Both the position numbers and the translations under genes were made by a program. This document shows positions 42,412-51,309 of a stretch of 64,000 nt of DNA, one piece after another. The notes below the pieces were generated by a model. That model searched no databases and had not been told where the DNA came from. It worked only from the letters and a program-made list of their open reading frames with translations. The stretch comes from Streptomyces monashensis (GTDB taxonomy: Bacteria; Actinomycetota; Actinomycetes; Streptomycetales; Streptomycetaceae), in contig NZ_MLYO01000025.1 of NCBI RefSeq assembly GCF_001866665.1, positions 62,001 to 126,000 of the forward strand, read 5' to 3'. Position 1 is the stretch's first letter; the number at the start of each line of letters is the position of its first letter.

Positions 42412-44622
42412 TCAGACGAGATCGTACCGGTCCGCGTTCATGACCTTGACCCACGCGGCGACGAAGTCCTTGACGAACTTCTCCTTCGCGTCGTCGCTGG
42501 CGTACACCTCGGCGACCGCCCGCAGCTCGGAGTTCGAGCCGAAGACCAGGTCGGCGCGGGTGCCGGTCCACTTGACGGCGCCGGAGGCGTCGCGGCCCTC
42601 GAACTCGTCCTGCGCGGAGGAGGTCGACTTCCACTCGGTGTCCAGGTCGAGCAGGTTGACGAAGAAGTCGTTCGTCAGCGTGCCCGGCCGGTCGGTGAAG
42701 ACACCGTGCTTGGAGCCGTTGTGGTTGGCGCCGAGGACGCGCAGACCACCGACGAGGACGGTCAGCTCGGGCGCGCTCAGCCGGAGCAGGTTCGCCTTGT
42801 CCACCAGCAGGAACTCGGCCGGCAGGCGGTTGCCCTTGCCGACGTAGTTGCGGAAGCCGTCGGCGGCCGGTTCCAGTGCGGCGAACGACTCGACGTCCGT
42901 CTGCTCCTGCGAGGCGTCGACCCGGCCCGGCGTGAACGGCACCTCGACGGCGACGCCGCCGTCCCTGGCCGCCTTCTCCACGGCCGCGGAGCCCGCGAGC
43001 ACGACCAGGTCGGCCAGCGAGACCTGCTTGCCGCCCTTGGCGTTGAAGGACTCCTGGACACCCTCCAGGACGCGCAGCACGTGGGCCAGCTCGTCCGGGT
43101 TGTTGACCTCCCAGTTCCGCTGCGGCTCCAGGCGGATGCGGCCGCCGTTGGCGCCGCCGCGCTTGTCGCTGCCGCGGAAGGAGGAGGCCGCGGCCCAGGC
43201 GGCGGAGACCAGCTGCGCGACCGTGAGGTCCGTGCCGAGGATCTGCTCCTTGAGGGAGGCGGTGTCCGCGGCGTCGATGACCTCACCGGTGCGCTGCGGC
43301 AGCGGGTCCTGCCACAGCAGCTCCTCGCTCGGGACCTCCGGGCCGAGGTAGCGGACGACCGGGCCCATGTCGCGGTGCGTCAGCTTGTACCAGGCACGGG
43401 CGAAGGCGTCCGCGAACTCCTCGGGGTTCTCGTAGAACCGGCGCGAGATCGGCCCGTAGATCGGGTCGAAGCGCAGCGAGAGGTCCGTGGTGAGCATCGT
43501 CGGACGCTGCTTCTTCGACGAGTCGAACGCGTTCGGGACGATCGCCTCGGCGTCCTTGGCCACCCACTGGTTGGCGCCGGCTGGGCTCTGCGTCAGCTCG
43601 TACTCGTACTCGAAGAGGTTCTTGAAGAAGTTGTTGCTCCACTGGGTCGGCGTCTCGGTCCAGGTGACCTCCAGGCCACTGGTGATCGCGTCCTTGCCGA
43701 CGCCCGTGCCGTAGCTGGACTTCCAGCCGAGGCCCATCTGCTCCAGCGGGGCGGCCTCGGGGTCGGCACCGACGTTGTCCGCCGGGCCGGCGCCGTGGGT
43801 CTTGCCGAAGGTGTGGCCACCGGCGATGAGGGCGACGGTCTCCTCGTCGTTCATCGCCATCCGGCGGAAGGTCTCACGGATGTCACGGGCCGCGGCGATC
43901 GGGTCCGGGTTGCCGTTCGGGCCCTCGGGGTTGACGTAGATCAGACCCATCTGGACCGCGGCGAGCGGGTTCTCCAGCTCACGGTCGCCGGTGTAGCGCT
44001 TGTCGTCCAGCCAGACGGTCTCGGGACCCCAGTAGACGTCCTCGTCGGGCTCCCACTCGTCGACGCGGCCGCCGGCGAAGCCGAAGGTCTTGAAGCCCAT
44101 CGTCTCCAGCGCCACGTTGCCCGTGAGGACCATCAGGTCGGCCCAGGAGATCGACTTGCCGTACTTCTTCTTCACCGGCCACAGCAGACGGCGCGCCTTG
44201 TCCAGGCTCGCGTTGTCCGGCCAGCTGTTGATCGGGGCGAAGCGCTGCTGACCGCCGCCGGCACCGCCGCGGCCGTCGCTGATGCGGTACGTACCGGCGC
44301 TGTGCCAGGCCATACGGATCATGAGCGGGCCGTAGTTGCCGAAGTCGGCGGGCCACCAGTCCTGCGAGGTGGTGAGCACCTCGGCGATGTCACGCTTCAC
44401 CGCGGCGAGGTCCAGGGAATCGAAGGCCTCGCGGTAGTCGAAGTCCTCGCCGAGCGGGTTGGCCACGGCCGGGTTCTTGGCAAGGATCTTCAGGTTGAGC
44501 CGCTCCGGCCACCACTGGCGGTTTCCACCGCCCTGGGTCGGGTGCGCGGCGCGGCCATGGGCGACCGGGCAGCCGCCCTCCGCCTTCGCGTCTGCGACGT
44601 TGGCGTCGATGTTCTCAGTCAT
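42412..44622 (-). CDS. katG: Bifunctional catalase-peroxidase (KatG/CpeB)
   Basis: 736 aa, full length with both haem-peroxidase halves. The active site R103, W106 and H107 lies in MIRMAWHSAG. The Met-Tyr-Trp adduct partners are W106, Y229 in GLIYVNPEG and M255 in RRMAMND; the proximal His is H270 in IAGGHTFGKTHGAGP. It removes hydrogen peroxide in the cytoplasm. It follows furS by 33 bp on the same strand, so it is a furS-katG operon repressed by FurS and induced by oxidants. In S. reticuli the equivalent is cpeB. Confidence 0.97.
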   Translation of the reverse strand: MTENIDANVADAKAEGGCPVAHGRAAHPTQGGGNRQWWPERLNLKILAKNPAVANPLGEDFDYREAFDSLDLAAVKRDIAEVLTTSQDWWPADFGNYGPLMIRMAWHSAGTYRISDGRGGAGGGQQRFAPINSWPDNASLDKARRLLWPVKKKYGKSISWADLMVLTGNVALETMGFKTFGFAGGRVDEWEPDEDVYWGPETVWLDDKRYTGDRELENPLAAVQMGLIYVNPEGPNGNPDPIAAARDIRETFRRMAMNDEETVALIAGGHTFGKTHGAGPADNVGADPEAAPLEQMGLGWKSSYGTGVGKDAITSGLEVTWTETPTQWSNNFFKNLFEYEYELTQSPAGANQWVAKDAEAIVPNAFDSSKKQRPTMLTTDLSLRFDPIYGPISRRFYENPEEFADAFARAWYKLTHRDMGPVVRYLGPEVPSEELLWQDPLPQRTGEVIDAADTASLKEQILGTDLTVAQLVSAAWAAASSFRGSDKRGGANGGRIRLEPQRNWEVNNPDELAHVLRVLEGVQESFNAKGGKQVSLADLVVLAGSAAVEKAARDGGVAVEVPFTPGRVDASQEQTDVESFAALEPAADGFRNYVGKGNRLPAEFLLVDKANLLRLSAPELTVLVGGLRVLGANHNGSKHGVFTDRPGTLTNDFFVNLLDLDTEWKSTSSAQDEFEGRDASGAVKWTGTRADLVFGSNSELRAVAEVYASDDAKEKFVKDFVAAWVKVMNADRYDLV

Positions 44623-44655
44623 GGCATTCCTTCCGAACTGTGCGGAACTCGGTGC

Positions 44656-45093
44656 TCAGGAGCTGCGGCCGGTGGAACAGTCGGGGCAGGTGCCCCAGTA
44701 GACGACCTCGGCCTCCTCGATGGCGAAGCCGCTGTCGTCGGCGGCGGTCAGGCAGGGCGCGTCGCCGACTGCGCAGTCGACGTCGACGACGGCACCGCAC
44801 GACCGGCACACGATGTGATGGTGGTTGTCACCCACACGCCCCTCGAACCGGGCCGGGTGTCCGGCCGGCTCGATACGGCGGACCAGACCCGCCGCGGTCA
44901 GGGCGTGAAGAGCCTCGTAGACGGCTTGCAGGGAGATGTGGCCAACGCGGGCACGGACCCCGGAGGCGATCGCCTCGACGCCGAGGTGGTCGCCGTCCCG
45001 GACGGTCTCCAGCAGCGCGACGCGGGCTGCCGTCACGCGCAGGCCGGCACCGCGGAGCTCCTCGGCGGTGGTCGGGGTCGGGGAGGCGGTCAT
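44656..45093 (-). CDS. furS: FurS/CatR-type Fur-family redox regulator
   Basis: 145 aa. Winged helix (LRVTAARVALLETVRDGDHL, ISLQAVYEALHALTAAGLV) and the Fur dimerisation domain with HHHIVCRSCGAVVDVDC and CPDC near the C-terminus, giving two CxxC pairs for structural zinc and thiol redox sensing. It is the first gene of the furS-katG operon and probably an autorepressor released by oxidation. ATG 45093 is 7 nt from a good -10, so the message is probably leaderless. Start choice is supported by this promoter. Confidence 0.93.
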   Translation of the reverse strand: MTASPTPTTAEELRGAGLRVTAARVALLETVRDGDHLGVEAIASGVRARVGHISLQAVYEALHALTAAGLVRRIEPAGHPARFEGRVGDNHHHIVCRSCGAVVDVDCAVGDAPCLTAADDSGFAIEEAEVVYWGTCPDCSTGRSS

Positions 45094-45100
45094 GAGGCTG

Positions 45101-45130
45101 AACCTACCCTCACAAACACGAAGGGTTCAA
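45101..45130 (-). promoter_or_regulatory. furS-katG promoter, leaderless
   Basis: Minus strand: -35 TTGAAC (45130-45125), 18-bp spacer, -10 TAGGTT (45106-45101). ATG of furS at 45093 lies 7 nt beyond the -10, so transcription should start at or next to the start codon. No separate palindrome was recognised as the FurS site. Confidence 0.7.
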
Positions 45131-45457
45131 GAAAACGAGCGATGCAATTTTGGTCGCGATCCGCAGCCCGCCGGTCACCCGGGCGTCAGCCGCCGCACCC
45201 GCTCGCGCCCCGGCCCCGACATGCGCCCTCACGTTTGCCACCGCGTTTGCTTTCGCGTCACCCTTCAGGCCGACAGATGCGTGTACACGCGTGTGCGCGT
45301 GGCGCCGCCCGGCGCTGCGGGCTGGGGCGGTCCGGGGGCCGGTCGGGGGCATGCCCGCATCATCCGGTCCCGGCTCGCCCAGGACCGGACGGCAAGCCGG
45401 GACATCGCCCGAACGGGTGAGCCGGATCCGCGCCGGTCGACACCGGACGGGCCGGCA

Positions 45458-45541
45458 CGAGATCAGACGCTGCCCACGCGAGGCCCGCCGCTGCCGGTGC
45501 GAGGCCGGGCGCCGCGGGTACGAGGTCAGGCGCCGCCGGTG
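45458..45541. repeat. Four tandem 21-bp repeats at the 3' end of the TIM-barrel gene
   Basis: Units start CGAG at 45458, 45479, 45500 and 45521, each 21 bp, consensus CGAGGYCVGVCGCYGCSGGTG, with a partial fifth at 45542. They straddle the stop codon of the gene at 45526. The 21-bp period equals seven codons. The rest of 45131-45457 shows no gene; it is a lower-complexity GC-rich spacer. Confidence 0.75.
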
Positions 45542-46695
45542 CGACGGTGGCCGGTCCCGGCGGACCCGTACCGGCGGGCCAGGGCGTGGAAGGCCTCCTT
45601 CGGTTCCCGGTGCCAGCCGGAGGCGGGGTCGTCCGGGCGGCCCTTGACGGTTTTGGTGATCGCGTAGCTCGCCAGGTCGAGGTCGTGGCGCGGATCGCCC
45701 GGACGGTGCGGGAGGTCGGGCGTCACGAACTCGAAGGCCATCGCCGCGTACAGGCCCAACGACTCGAAGACGTCCAGGAGTTGGGTGAGGTAGGCGGCCT
45801 GGGTGCGCTCGCTGCGGACCAGGTCGCCCTTGATCTCCGGCGGGACCTTGACGCGGTCCACGATGTCCCAGCCCATGCCACCGGTCTGCGGCGCGCCGAC
45901 GTACACGCAGGTCCCGAACTCGGTGACGACGACCGGCTTGCCCCACCGCGTATGGCGGCTCAACTCCCGCACATAGTCGGCCCGGTGGGGGAAGTACGAG
46001 TAGTAGTCGATGCCCACGACGTCGAAGAGGCGCCAGTCGACCTGGTCGTCCTGCGCGGCGGCATAGGCGAGCCGGCCGCGGAACACGGACCGGCCGACCG
46101 CGGCCGCCCGCGCCGTGAAGCGGTCCAGACGGCGCTGCATCGCTGCGGGATCCACCGTGCCGTCGAGCAGGTTGCGGATGCGCTCGTGGACGTCGGCGCC
46201 CGGGACGATGCCGGGCACGAACAGCCAGAACTCGCAGCCCACACTGAGGTCGACGGCGGCGCCCTGCCGACGCAGCCGCTCGGCGAACCGGCCGGTCTCG
46301 GCGAGGTGTTCCAGGATGTCGCGCTCGGGCACGTCGCCGAGGGTCGGCTGGAGCCATACCCGCAGCCCCCGCTCCGCCGCCTCGGCGGCCGTGGCCGTCA
46401 GGCGCTCCACTCCGTCCCCGGTGACGTCCACGGTGTCGGCGTGCAGCTCGTCGCGGATCGCCCGGATGTCCTTGCGCATACGGGCCGTGCTGAACGCCGT
46501 ACCCGGTGTCTCCCCCTCGCCCACGGTGTACACCACGCCCCGGTGGCGCAGTCCGCGCCGCGCGTCGCGGGCCGGGCCGGCCGGGCGGTCCTCGGCGGCC
46601 CGAGCCGGAGCCGACGGCAGCACGGCCGCGGCCAGTCCGGCGGACGCCATACCGGCCAGGAACTGTGCGCGCTTGATCCCCTTGGTCCTCTGCAT
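45526..46695 (-). CDS. Secreted TIM-barrel glycoside-hydrolase-like protein
   Basis: 389 aa. Signal peptide (FLAGMASAGLAAAVLPSAPARA). The body reads as a (beta/alpha)8 barrel: GVVYTVGEGETPGTAFST, LRVWLQPTLGDVP, SVGCEFWLFVPG and KPVVVTEFGTCVYVG. The two Glu (GCEFW, TEFG) sit where clan GH-A enzymes keep the acid/base and nucleophile. I do not recognise a numbered GH family with certainty. The start MQRTKGIKRAQ at 46695 is supported by the signal peptide; AGGGTGGC lies upstream. The 3' end runs into 21-bp tandem repeats. Confidence 0.72.
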   Translation of the reverse strand: MQRTKGIKRAQFLAGMASAGLAAAVLPSAPARAAEDRPAGPARDARRGLRHRGVVYTVGEGETPGTAFSTARMRKDIRAIRDELHADTVDVTGDGVERLTATAAEAAERGLRVWLQPTLGDVPERDILEHLAETGRFAERLRRQGAAVDLSVGCEFWLFVPGIVPGADVHERIRNLLDGTVDPAAMQRRLDRFTARAAAVGRSVFRGRLAYAAAQDDQVDWRLFDVVGIDYYSYFPHRADYVRELSRHTRWGKPVVVTEFGTCVYVGAPQTGGMGWDIVDRVKVPPEIKGDLVRSERTQAAYLTQLLDVFESLGLYAAMAFEFVTPDLPHRPGDPRHDLDLASYAITKTVKGRPDDPASGWHREPKEAFHALARRYGSAGTGHRRTGGA

Positions 46696-46816
46696 ACGGC
46701 CACCCTCCCGGGCAGCGCCCCGCCGGCACCGTCCGCCGACGGTCTACGGCACGGGGTCCAAGGATGGCGATCCGACACCGAAAGTCGCGACGCCGGTCGT
46801 TCTACGGAGGTGCCGC

Positions 46817-47170
46817 GTGAAGATCGCCATCGACCCGTACATGTTCCGCGCCCTGCCGATCGACTCCATGGTGCGCACGGTGGCCGAACTCGGCTACCAG
46901 TACATCGAGTTGTCCCCGCGTGCCGACTTCATGCCGTTCTTCGTGCACCCGCTGGCGGATCGCGGAGCTGAGGACGGCCCTGCGCACGCACGGCGTCCAG
47001 CTGTCCTCGGTGCTGCCGCCGTACAAGTGGTCCTCGCCGGACGAGACGGAGCGGCAGGCGGCGGTCCGCTACGGGAAGCGGATGATCGAGATCACCGCGG
47101 AGCTCGGATGTCCGCTGATGAACTCGGAGTTCAACGGCCGTCCCGAGTACTGCGCCCCGCACTCCTTCCC
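46817..47170 (+). pseudogene. Sugar phosphate isomerase/epimerase, frameshifted and truncated
   Basis: GTG 46817 (after CGGAGG) begins VKIAIDPYMFRALPIDSMV, a xylose-isomerase-like TIM barrel start. Near 46955 the frame is lost: the reading passes from FFVHPLADRG to RIAELRTALRTHGVQLSSVL in another frame. Homology continues through RMIEITAELGCPLMNSEFNG and ends at about 47165, half way through the barrel; the rest is missing. The following sequence is unusually AT-rich. It cannot make a functional isomerase. Confidence 0.82.
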
Positions 47171-47551
47171 TCTGTCGGGGACGGATCAGGAAGGAGCTGC
47201 CCGCGTAGTTCCTCTCGCACGGTTTTTCCTGTGCAATTCCTTCCTAGTAATTACCTTCTCCTCAAGTGGCCCGTGCGACGGCACAGGCCGCTTCGCCATT
47301 CCCGATAATTGCGTTGAATATGAGGAGATTTCGGGCACTTAGCGTCGGTCTGTTTACGTCAATTTGTGACGATCAATGCAGTGCGGCGTGTCGTCACCCG
47401 TAAGGGTGCACGGGCCCGGCCGTCCGTGGCATACAGAAGGGTGCGTCGTTCGGCAACGGTGTGATGTTTGCCATGTGACGCACATGATCGGAGGTGAACG
47501 GGCAACGTTCCCCTTCATGCCCCACGCCAATCCTCTGCGGCAGGTGATTCG
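47171..47551. other. Low-GC non-coding patch with inverted repeats
   Basis: This stretch has runs such as TAGTAATTACC and GATAATTGCG unlike the rest of the window. It holds GTGACGA/TCGTCAC arms (47366-47372 and 47391-47397) and a perfect dyad CATGTG-ACG-CACATG at 47473-47487 upstream of the acyltransferase. It may be the footprint of a lost mobile element plus the acyltransferase promoter. No gene seen. Confidence 0.6.
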
Positions 47552-48718
47552 ATGACCACGGCGACGACCCGGACGATCCGGACGACGCCGCACCCCCCTG
47601 ACGGCGAGACCACCGCCAGGGACTCCCCGCGCACCCCCAACACCTCACTGCCGTCCCTGACGGGACTGCGGTGGATGGCTGCGCTGCTCGTGTTCGGTCT
47701 GCACGTGAACAACTTCGGTTACTTCGGCGGCACCGGCGGCAGCCTGGTGTACTGGGCTTTCAGCTCCGGCGCCACCGGAGTGTCGTTCTTCTTCGTGTTG
47801 TCCGGATTCGTACTGACCTGGTCGGCAAGACCCCACGACCGGGCGCTCGGCTTCTGGCGGCGGCGCGTCGCCCGGATCTATCCGGTCCACCTCGTCACCG
47901 TCGGCCTCGCGTTCCTGCTGGCGCTCACGCTGGAGAGCAACGCGCAGCCGACGCCGAAGCAGGCGGTGGCCAATGTGCTCCTGCTGCACTCCTGGTGGCG
48001 GCCCTGGTGGCAGACGCTCAACCCGGTCAGCTGGTCGCTGGCCTGCGAGGCCTTCTTCTACGCCTCCTTCCCGCTGCTGATCCTGCTGCTGCGCCGGCTC
48101 GGCGTGCGCGGCTCGGTCGCGCTGGGCGGGCTGTCGCTGGTGGCGATCGTGGTGATCTCCCGGGCCGACTCCCAGCACTGGTGGACCTACGCGCTGTACT
48201 CGTTCCCGGCCGCCCGGCTGCCCGAGTTCATTCTCGGCGCGGTCACCGCGCGGCTGGTCCTGCTCGGCCGCTGGCGTGGACCCGGCCTGGAGGCCTCCCT
48301 CGCCCTGGCGATCATCGGCTACTTCCTGGTCCCGCAGGCCCCGCTCGGCTACTCGGCGACCATGTGCACGATCATCGGCTTCACCCTGCTGATCCCGGCG
48401 GCGGCGAACGCGGACCTGAAGGGGCTGCCGTCGATGTGGCGCAGCCGGCGGATGGTGCGGCTGGGCGAGCTGTCCTTCGCCTTCTACATGGTCCATCTGC
48501 TGGTGCTGCGCGCCGGGACGCACCTGGTGGGCATCAAGCCGCACTTCGGCGGCCTGGCGGGGATCGCGGTCACCGCGACCGTGTTCGCCCTTTCGCTCGG
48601 CCTGTCCTGGCTTCTCTACGAGCTGGTGGAGCTCCCGGCGAGACGTCTGCTGCTGCGCCGCCGCCACCCGGCCAAGGCGCCGGCCCCCCGCGAGGCCCAG
48701 GCGGCGGCGAGAGACTGA
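47552..48718 (+). CDS. Acyltransferase family 3 (OafA-like) membrane protein
   Basis: 388 aa with about ten hydrophobic helices. Signature elements: LTGLRWMAALLVFGLHVNN (R and H of the AT3 motif), FFVLSGFVLTWS, RRRVARIYPVHL and CEAFFYASFPLLI. The enzyme transfers acetyl or other acyl groups from the cytoplasm onto sugars or lipids at the outer face. The N-terminal 30 residues are Thr/Pro-rich and cytoplasmic. CAGGTGA precedes ATG 47552. It stands alone beside a low-GC patch and may be laterally acquired. Confidence 0.88.
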   Translation: MTTATTRTIRTTPHPPDGETTARDSPRTPNTSLPSLTGLRWMAALLVFGLHVNNFGYFGGTGGSLVYWAFSSGATGVSFFFVLSGFVLTWSARPHDRALGFWRRRVARIYPVHLVTVGLAFLLALTLESNAQPTPKQAVANVLLLHSWWRPWWQTLNPVSWSLACEAFFYASFPLLILLLRRLGVRGSVALGGLSLVAIVVISRADSQHWWTYALYSFPAARLPEFILGAVTARLVLLGRWRGPGLEASLALAIIGYFLVPQAPLGYSATMCTIIGFTLLIPAAANADLKGLPSMWRSRRMVRLGELSFAFYMVHLLVLRAGTHLVGIKPHFGGLAGIAVTATVFALSLGLSWLLYELVELPARRLLLRRRHPAKAPAPREAQAAARD

Positions 48719-48900
48719 GCCACCGCCGCGAGCCGCGGCGTCCTGGCTGGATCAGGCAGGCTGTGATCCAGCCGGGGTGGGCGCTCCACCAGGGATGCGG
48801 TCCTGGCCGCGACACGCCGCGCCTCGCGGCGTGCGGCCCCGCCACGAGCCACGAGACACCCCCTGGTCCCGTTCCGTCGCACCGAGCGGTTCTGAACAGC

Positions 48901-48937
48901 CGTGCGCCGGCTCCCGCGGGGCGGGAGCCGGCGCACG
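48901..48937. terminator. Strong hairpin between acyltransferase and chaplin genes
   Basis: CGTGCGCCGGCTCCCGC (48901-48917), loop GGG, GCGGGAGCCGGCGCACG (48921-48937): a perfect 17-bp stem. It lies 7 bp after the chaplin stop and probably terminates that gene; it could also end the convergent acyltransferase transcript. Confidence 0.92.
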
Positions 48938-48944
48938 GACGGCG

Positions 48945-49187
48945 TCACTTGATGGAGCAGGTGTTCCCGATGGACGGGTTCAGCAGACCGATCAGGTCGA
49001 TGGTGTCGCCGCACACGTTGGCGTTGACGCCGACCGGGACCTGGATGACGTCGCCCGAGGCGAGGCCCGGGCTGTCGGCGGCGCTGCCGGTCGTCGGGCC
49101 CGGGTCGTCCGCGAAGGCCGTCGCCGAGCCCCCCATGGCAAGGAAGCCCGCGAGCACGGCCGTTGTCGCGCAATTGCGAAGACGCAT
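48945..49187 (-). CDS. Short chaplin (hydrophobic aerial-hyphae protein)
   Basis: 80 aa. Signal peptide (ATTAVLAGFLAMGGSATAFA), then one chaplin domain: DSPGLASGDVIQVPVGVNAN, VCGDTIDLIGLLNPSIGNTC, with the two conserved cysteines. It lacks a sortase signal, so it is a short secreted chaplin that assembles into amyloid-like rodlet films on hyphae and spores, lowering surface tension. Its acidic linker (DDPGPTTGSAAD) between signal and domain is longer than in typical short chaplins. The start MRLRNCATT at 49187 is chosen over an upstream frame start because it begins a standard signal peptide. Confidence 0.9.
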   Translation of the reverse strand: MRLRNCATTAVLAGFLAMGGSATAFADDPGPTTGSAADSPGLASGDVIQVPVGVNANVCGDTIDLIGLLNPSIGNTCSIK

Positions 49188-49297
49188 GATCTGCCTCACT
49201 GGTTGACGATGGGGCGTTTCCATCACACCCGTACGCCACGCCGTCCGCCTCTCCGGCTACGCCGTTCGGGGGGAGCCGCGCGATCATGGAGTGCAGG

Positions 49298-49848
49298 TCA
49301 GGGGAAGGACGTCACCTTCGACGGGGCGGTGCCGGTCCCCGAGGTCGGTGCGCCGGTGCCGTTCACGACGTGGGCGTACTGGCCGTTGCCGCCGAGCGAG
49401 ATCACCAGCGGGTCGTGCAGTCCGATGCCACCGGTCGCCGGGGCCTCGAAGCCGTCGGCCCGGACGATCGAGGGATCGGCCGCGCACCACTGCTGATGGG
49501 AAAAGACGTCGTCGAACTTCTGCTGGAAGTTCGGGGTGGAGGGGTCGGCCACGATGACGTTCGGGCCGAGGGCGCCGCCGCCCTGGATCGGGCCCGTCGT
49601 CGCGGTCGCCGCGGTGTGCACGGCCGTCTCCCACAGCGAGTAGCCGTAGCGGTGCCGCGTGCGGTCGGTGGAGGAGGCCGTGGCGGGTCTGCCCCGGGCG
49701 GCGTCGGCCGGGTCGCAGGCGGTGGCCGGGGTCGCGGCGGCCGCCGGGGTGGTCGCGGCGGCCGGGTGTGGGCGAGGGGAAGGGTGAGCAGCGTGGCCAG
49801 GGCGGCGAGCGCGACTCCCGGGCATCTCGGTCTCGTGCGGCTTCCCAT
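49298..49848 (-). pseudogene. Secreted protein of unknown family, frameshifted after the signal peptide
   Basis: ATG 49848 starts a clean signal peptide (RTRPRCPGVALAALATLLTL) in one frame. The mature-looking domain lies in another frame and ends at 49298: HRYGYSLWETAVHTA, ATTGPIQGGGALGPNVIVAD, WCAADPSIVRADGFEAPATG and ISLGGNGQYAHVVNGTG. The switch is needed near 49765-49775, in a CCCACACCCGGCCGCCGCG run. Either a real single-base indel or a sequence error. I do not recognise the domain. Confidence 0.65.
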
Positions 49849-49909
49849 CTGGCGGCTCCGAAGGGTGAAGCCAGAACCTTCGGAAGGCGGACGCTCGGAG
49901 CCGCGGGAG

Positions 49910-51265
49910 TCAGAACCGCAGACCGTGCCCCCGGGCCAGGATGTGGTGGGGGTCGTGGCGCTTCTTGGCCTCGGCGAAGGCCTGCCATCCGCTCCCGAAG
50001 TGCTCGCGCCAGTCGGCGGCGGTCATCGCCAGGGCGTTGACGGGATAGGCGACGCCGCCCTCGGACCGGGCGAGGTCGTACGCCCTGTGGTTGGCGGCCA
50101 CCATGGCCTCGGCCGTCCCGGGGCGGTCGGGCGGCGTCGTGCGCAGCAGGGCGAACAGATGCAGGACGGTGCCGGTCGGGCGGCGGAAGAGCGGTGCGCG
50201 CAGCGGGCCGGAGAGCAGCGGGTAGAGGAGGACCAGGCCGGTGTCGCGCAGGTCCTGGAAGGCCGGGTCGGCGAGGACGGCACGCACGACGGACGCGGCG
50301 CGGTCGTGCGGGAGCAGCAGGTTGAGCCAGGGGTGCGGGTGCAGCCACTCCCCCGTCTCCGTGAGGACCGCCTCGTCCGTGTCCACCCGGTGAACGAACT
50401 CGGCGTAGGAGAGGTCGGTCGTCTCCACGGTGGCGGGGTCGTGGGAGAGGCCGTCGAGCAGTGCCCGGTCGTCGGGCGCGAGCCCGTCCGTGTGCGGGGC
50501 CACCGCCTCGGTCATGTACTGCCATCCGCCCTGCTCGGCCGGGCGGGCCTGGCCCTCCAGGTAGCCGAAGCGCGGCTCCTCGGCGAGCGTCCGCTGGTCG
50601 GCGAGGTAGCGGGCGAGGTCGGTGGAGAAGAGGCAGTAGCGCCGGACCCGGGCGGGCGCGGGGACGAGGCGCAGCGTGGCGGTGACGATGACGGCGCACT
50701 GGCCGAGGCCCGCGAGGACGGCGTGGAAGAGCGCCGGGTCCCGGTCGGGCGAGCAGACGCGGTGCTCCCCGGCGCCGGTCACCACCTCCAGCTCCAGTAC
50801 CTGGTCCGCGACCAGTCCGTGCCGGTGGGCGGCGCCGCCGAGCCCGCCCGCCGACAGGACCCCGCCGACGCTCGCGCCGAGGTAGTCCGTGAGGACCGGG
50901 GGTGTGAGCCCGTGCGGCAGGGTGGCGGCCAGCACCTCCCGCCACGACACCCCGGCCCCCACCGTGACCCGGCCGTCGGCGACGTCACCGATCCGGCTCA
51001 TCGGGCGCAGGTCCAGCACGACCCCGCCGCCCGCCTGCCCCTGCCCGTACATCGAGTGGCCGCCGCCGTACACGCTCACCGGGATGCCCCGGGGGCCGGT
51101 GAATTCCAGCAGCTTTGTGATCCCGGCGACGGACTCCGGGCGCAGCACGCCGAGCGGTGTCTCCCGCACGAGGTGGCCGAAGTCCCGCGCGGACGCGGCG
51201 AGTGCCTCGGGGCGGGTGTCCAGGGCCGGGCCGAAGCGGGCGGCGAGGTCATGGGCCTGCGTCAT
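49910..51265 (-). CDS. FAD-dependent oxidoreductase of the cytokinin dehydrogenase type
   Basis: 451 aa, no signal peptide. The FAD_binding_4 domain has VYGGGHSMYGQGQAGGG: H70 corresponds to the flavinylated His of plant-type cytokinin dehydrogenases (GHS...Q pattern). LTDYLGASVGGVLSAGG and AHRHGLVADQVLELEVVTGAGE follow that family closely, and the C-terminus HDPHHILARGHGLRF matches its end. Such enzymes cleave isoprenoid side chains from cytokinins. In bacteria homologues occur in plant-associated actinomycetes. It is the first of no obvious operon; the next gene downstream encodes a broken secreted protein. Confidence 0.83.
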   Translation of the reverse strand: MTQAHDLAARFGPALDTRPEALAASARDFGHLVRETPLGVLRPESVAGITKLLEFTGPRGIPVSVYGGGHSMYGQGQAGGGVVLDLRPMSRIGDVADGRVTVGAGVSWREVLAATLPHGLTPPVLTDYLGASVGGVLSAGGLGGAAHRHGLVADQVLELEVVTGAGEHRVCSPDRDPALFHAVLAGLGQCAVIVTATLRLVPAPARVRRYCLFSTDLARYLADQRTLAEEPRFGYLEGQARPAEQGGWQYMTEAVAPHTDGLAPDDRALLDGLSHDPATVETTDLSYAEFVHRVDTDEAVLTETGEWLHPHPWLNLLLPHDRAASVVRAVLADPAFQDLRDTGLVLLYPLLSGPLRAPLFRRPTGTVLHLFALLRTTPPDRPGTAEAMVAANHRAYDLARSEGGVAYPVNALAMTAADWREHFGSGWQAFAEAKKRHDPHHILARGHGLRF

Positions 51266-51309
51266 GCCGGAATCACATCAGAAGTCGGCGGCGGGCGTCG
51301 AGATCGCCG

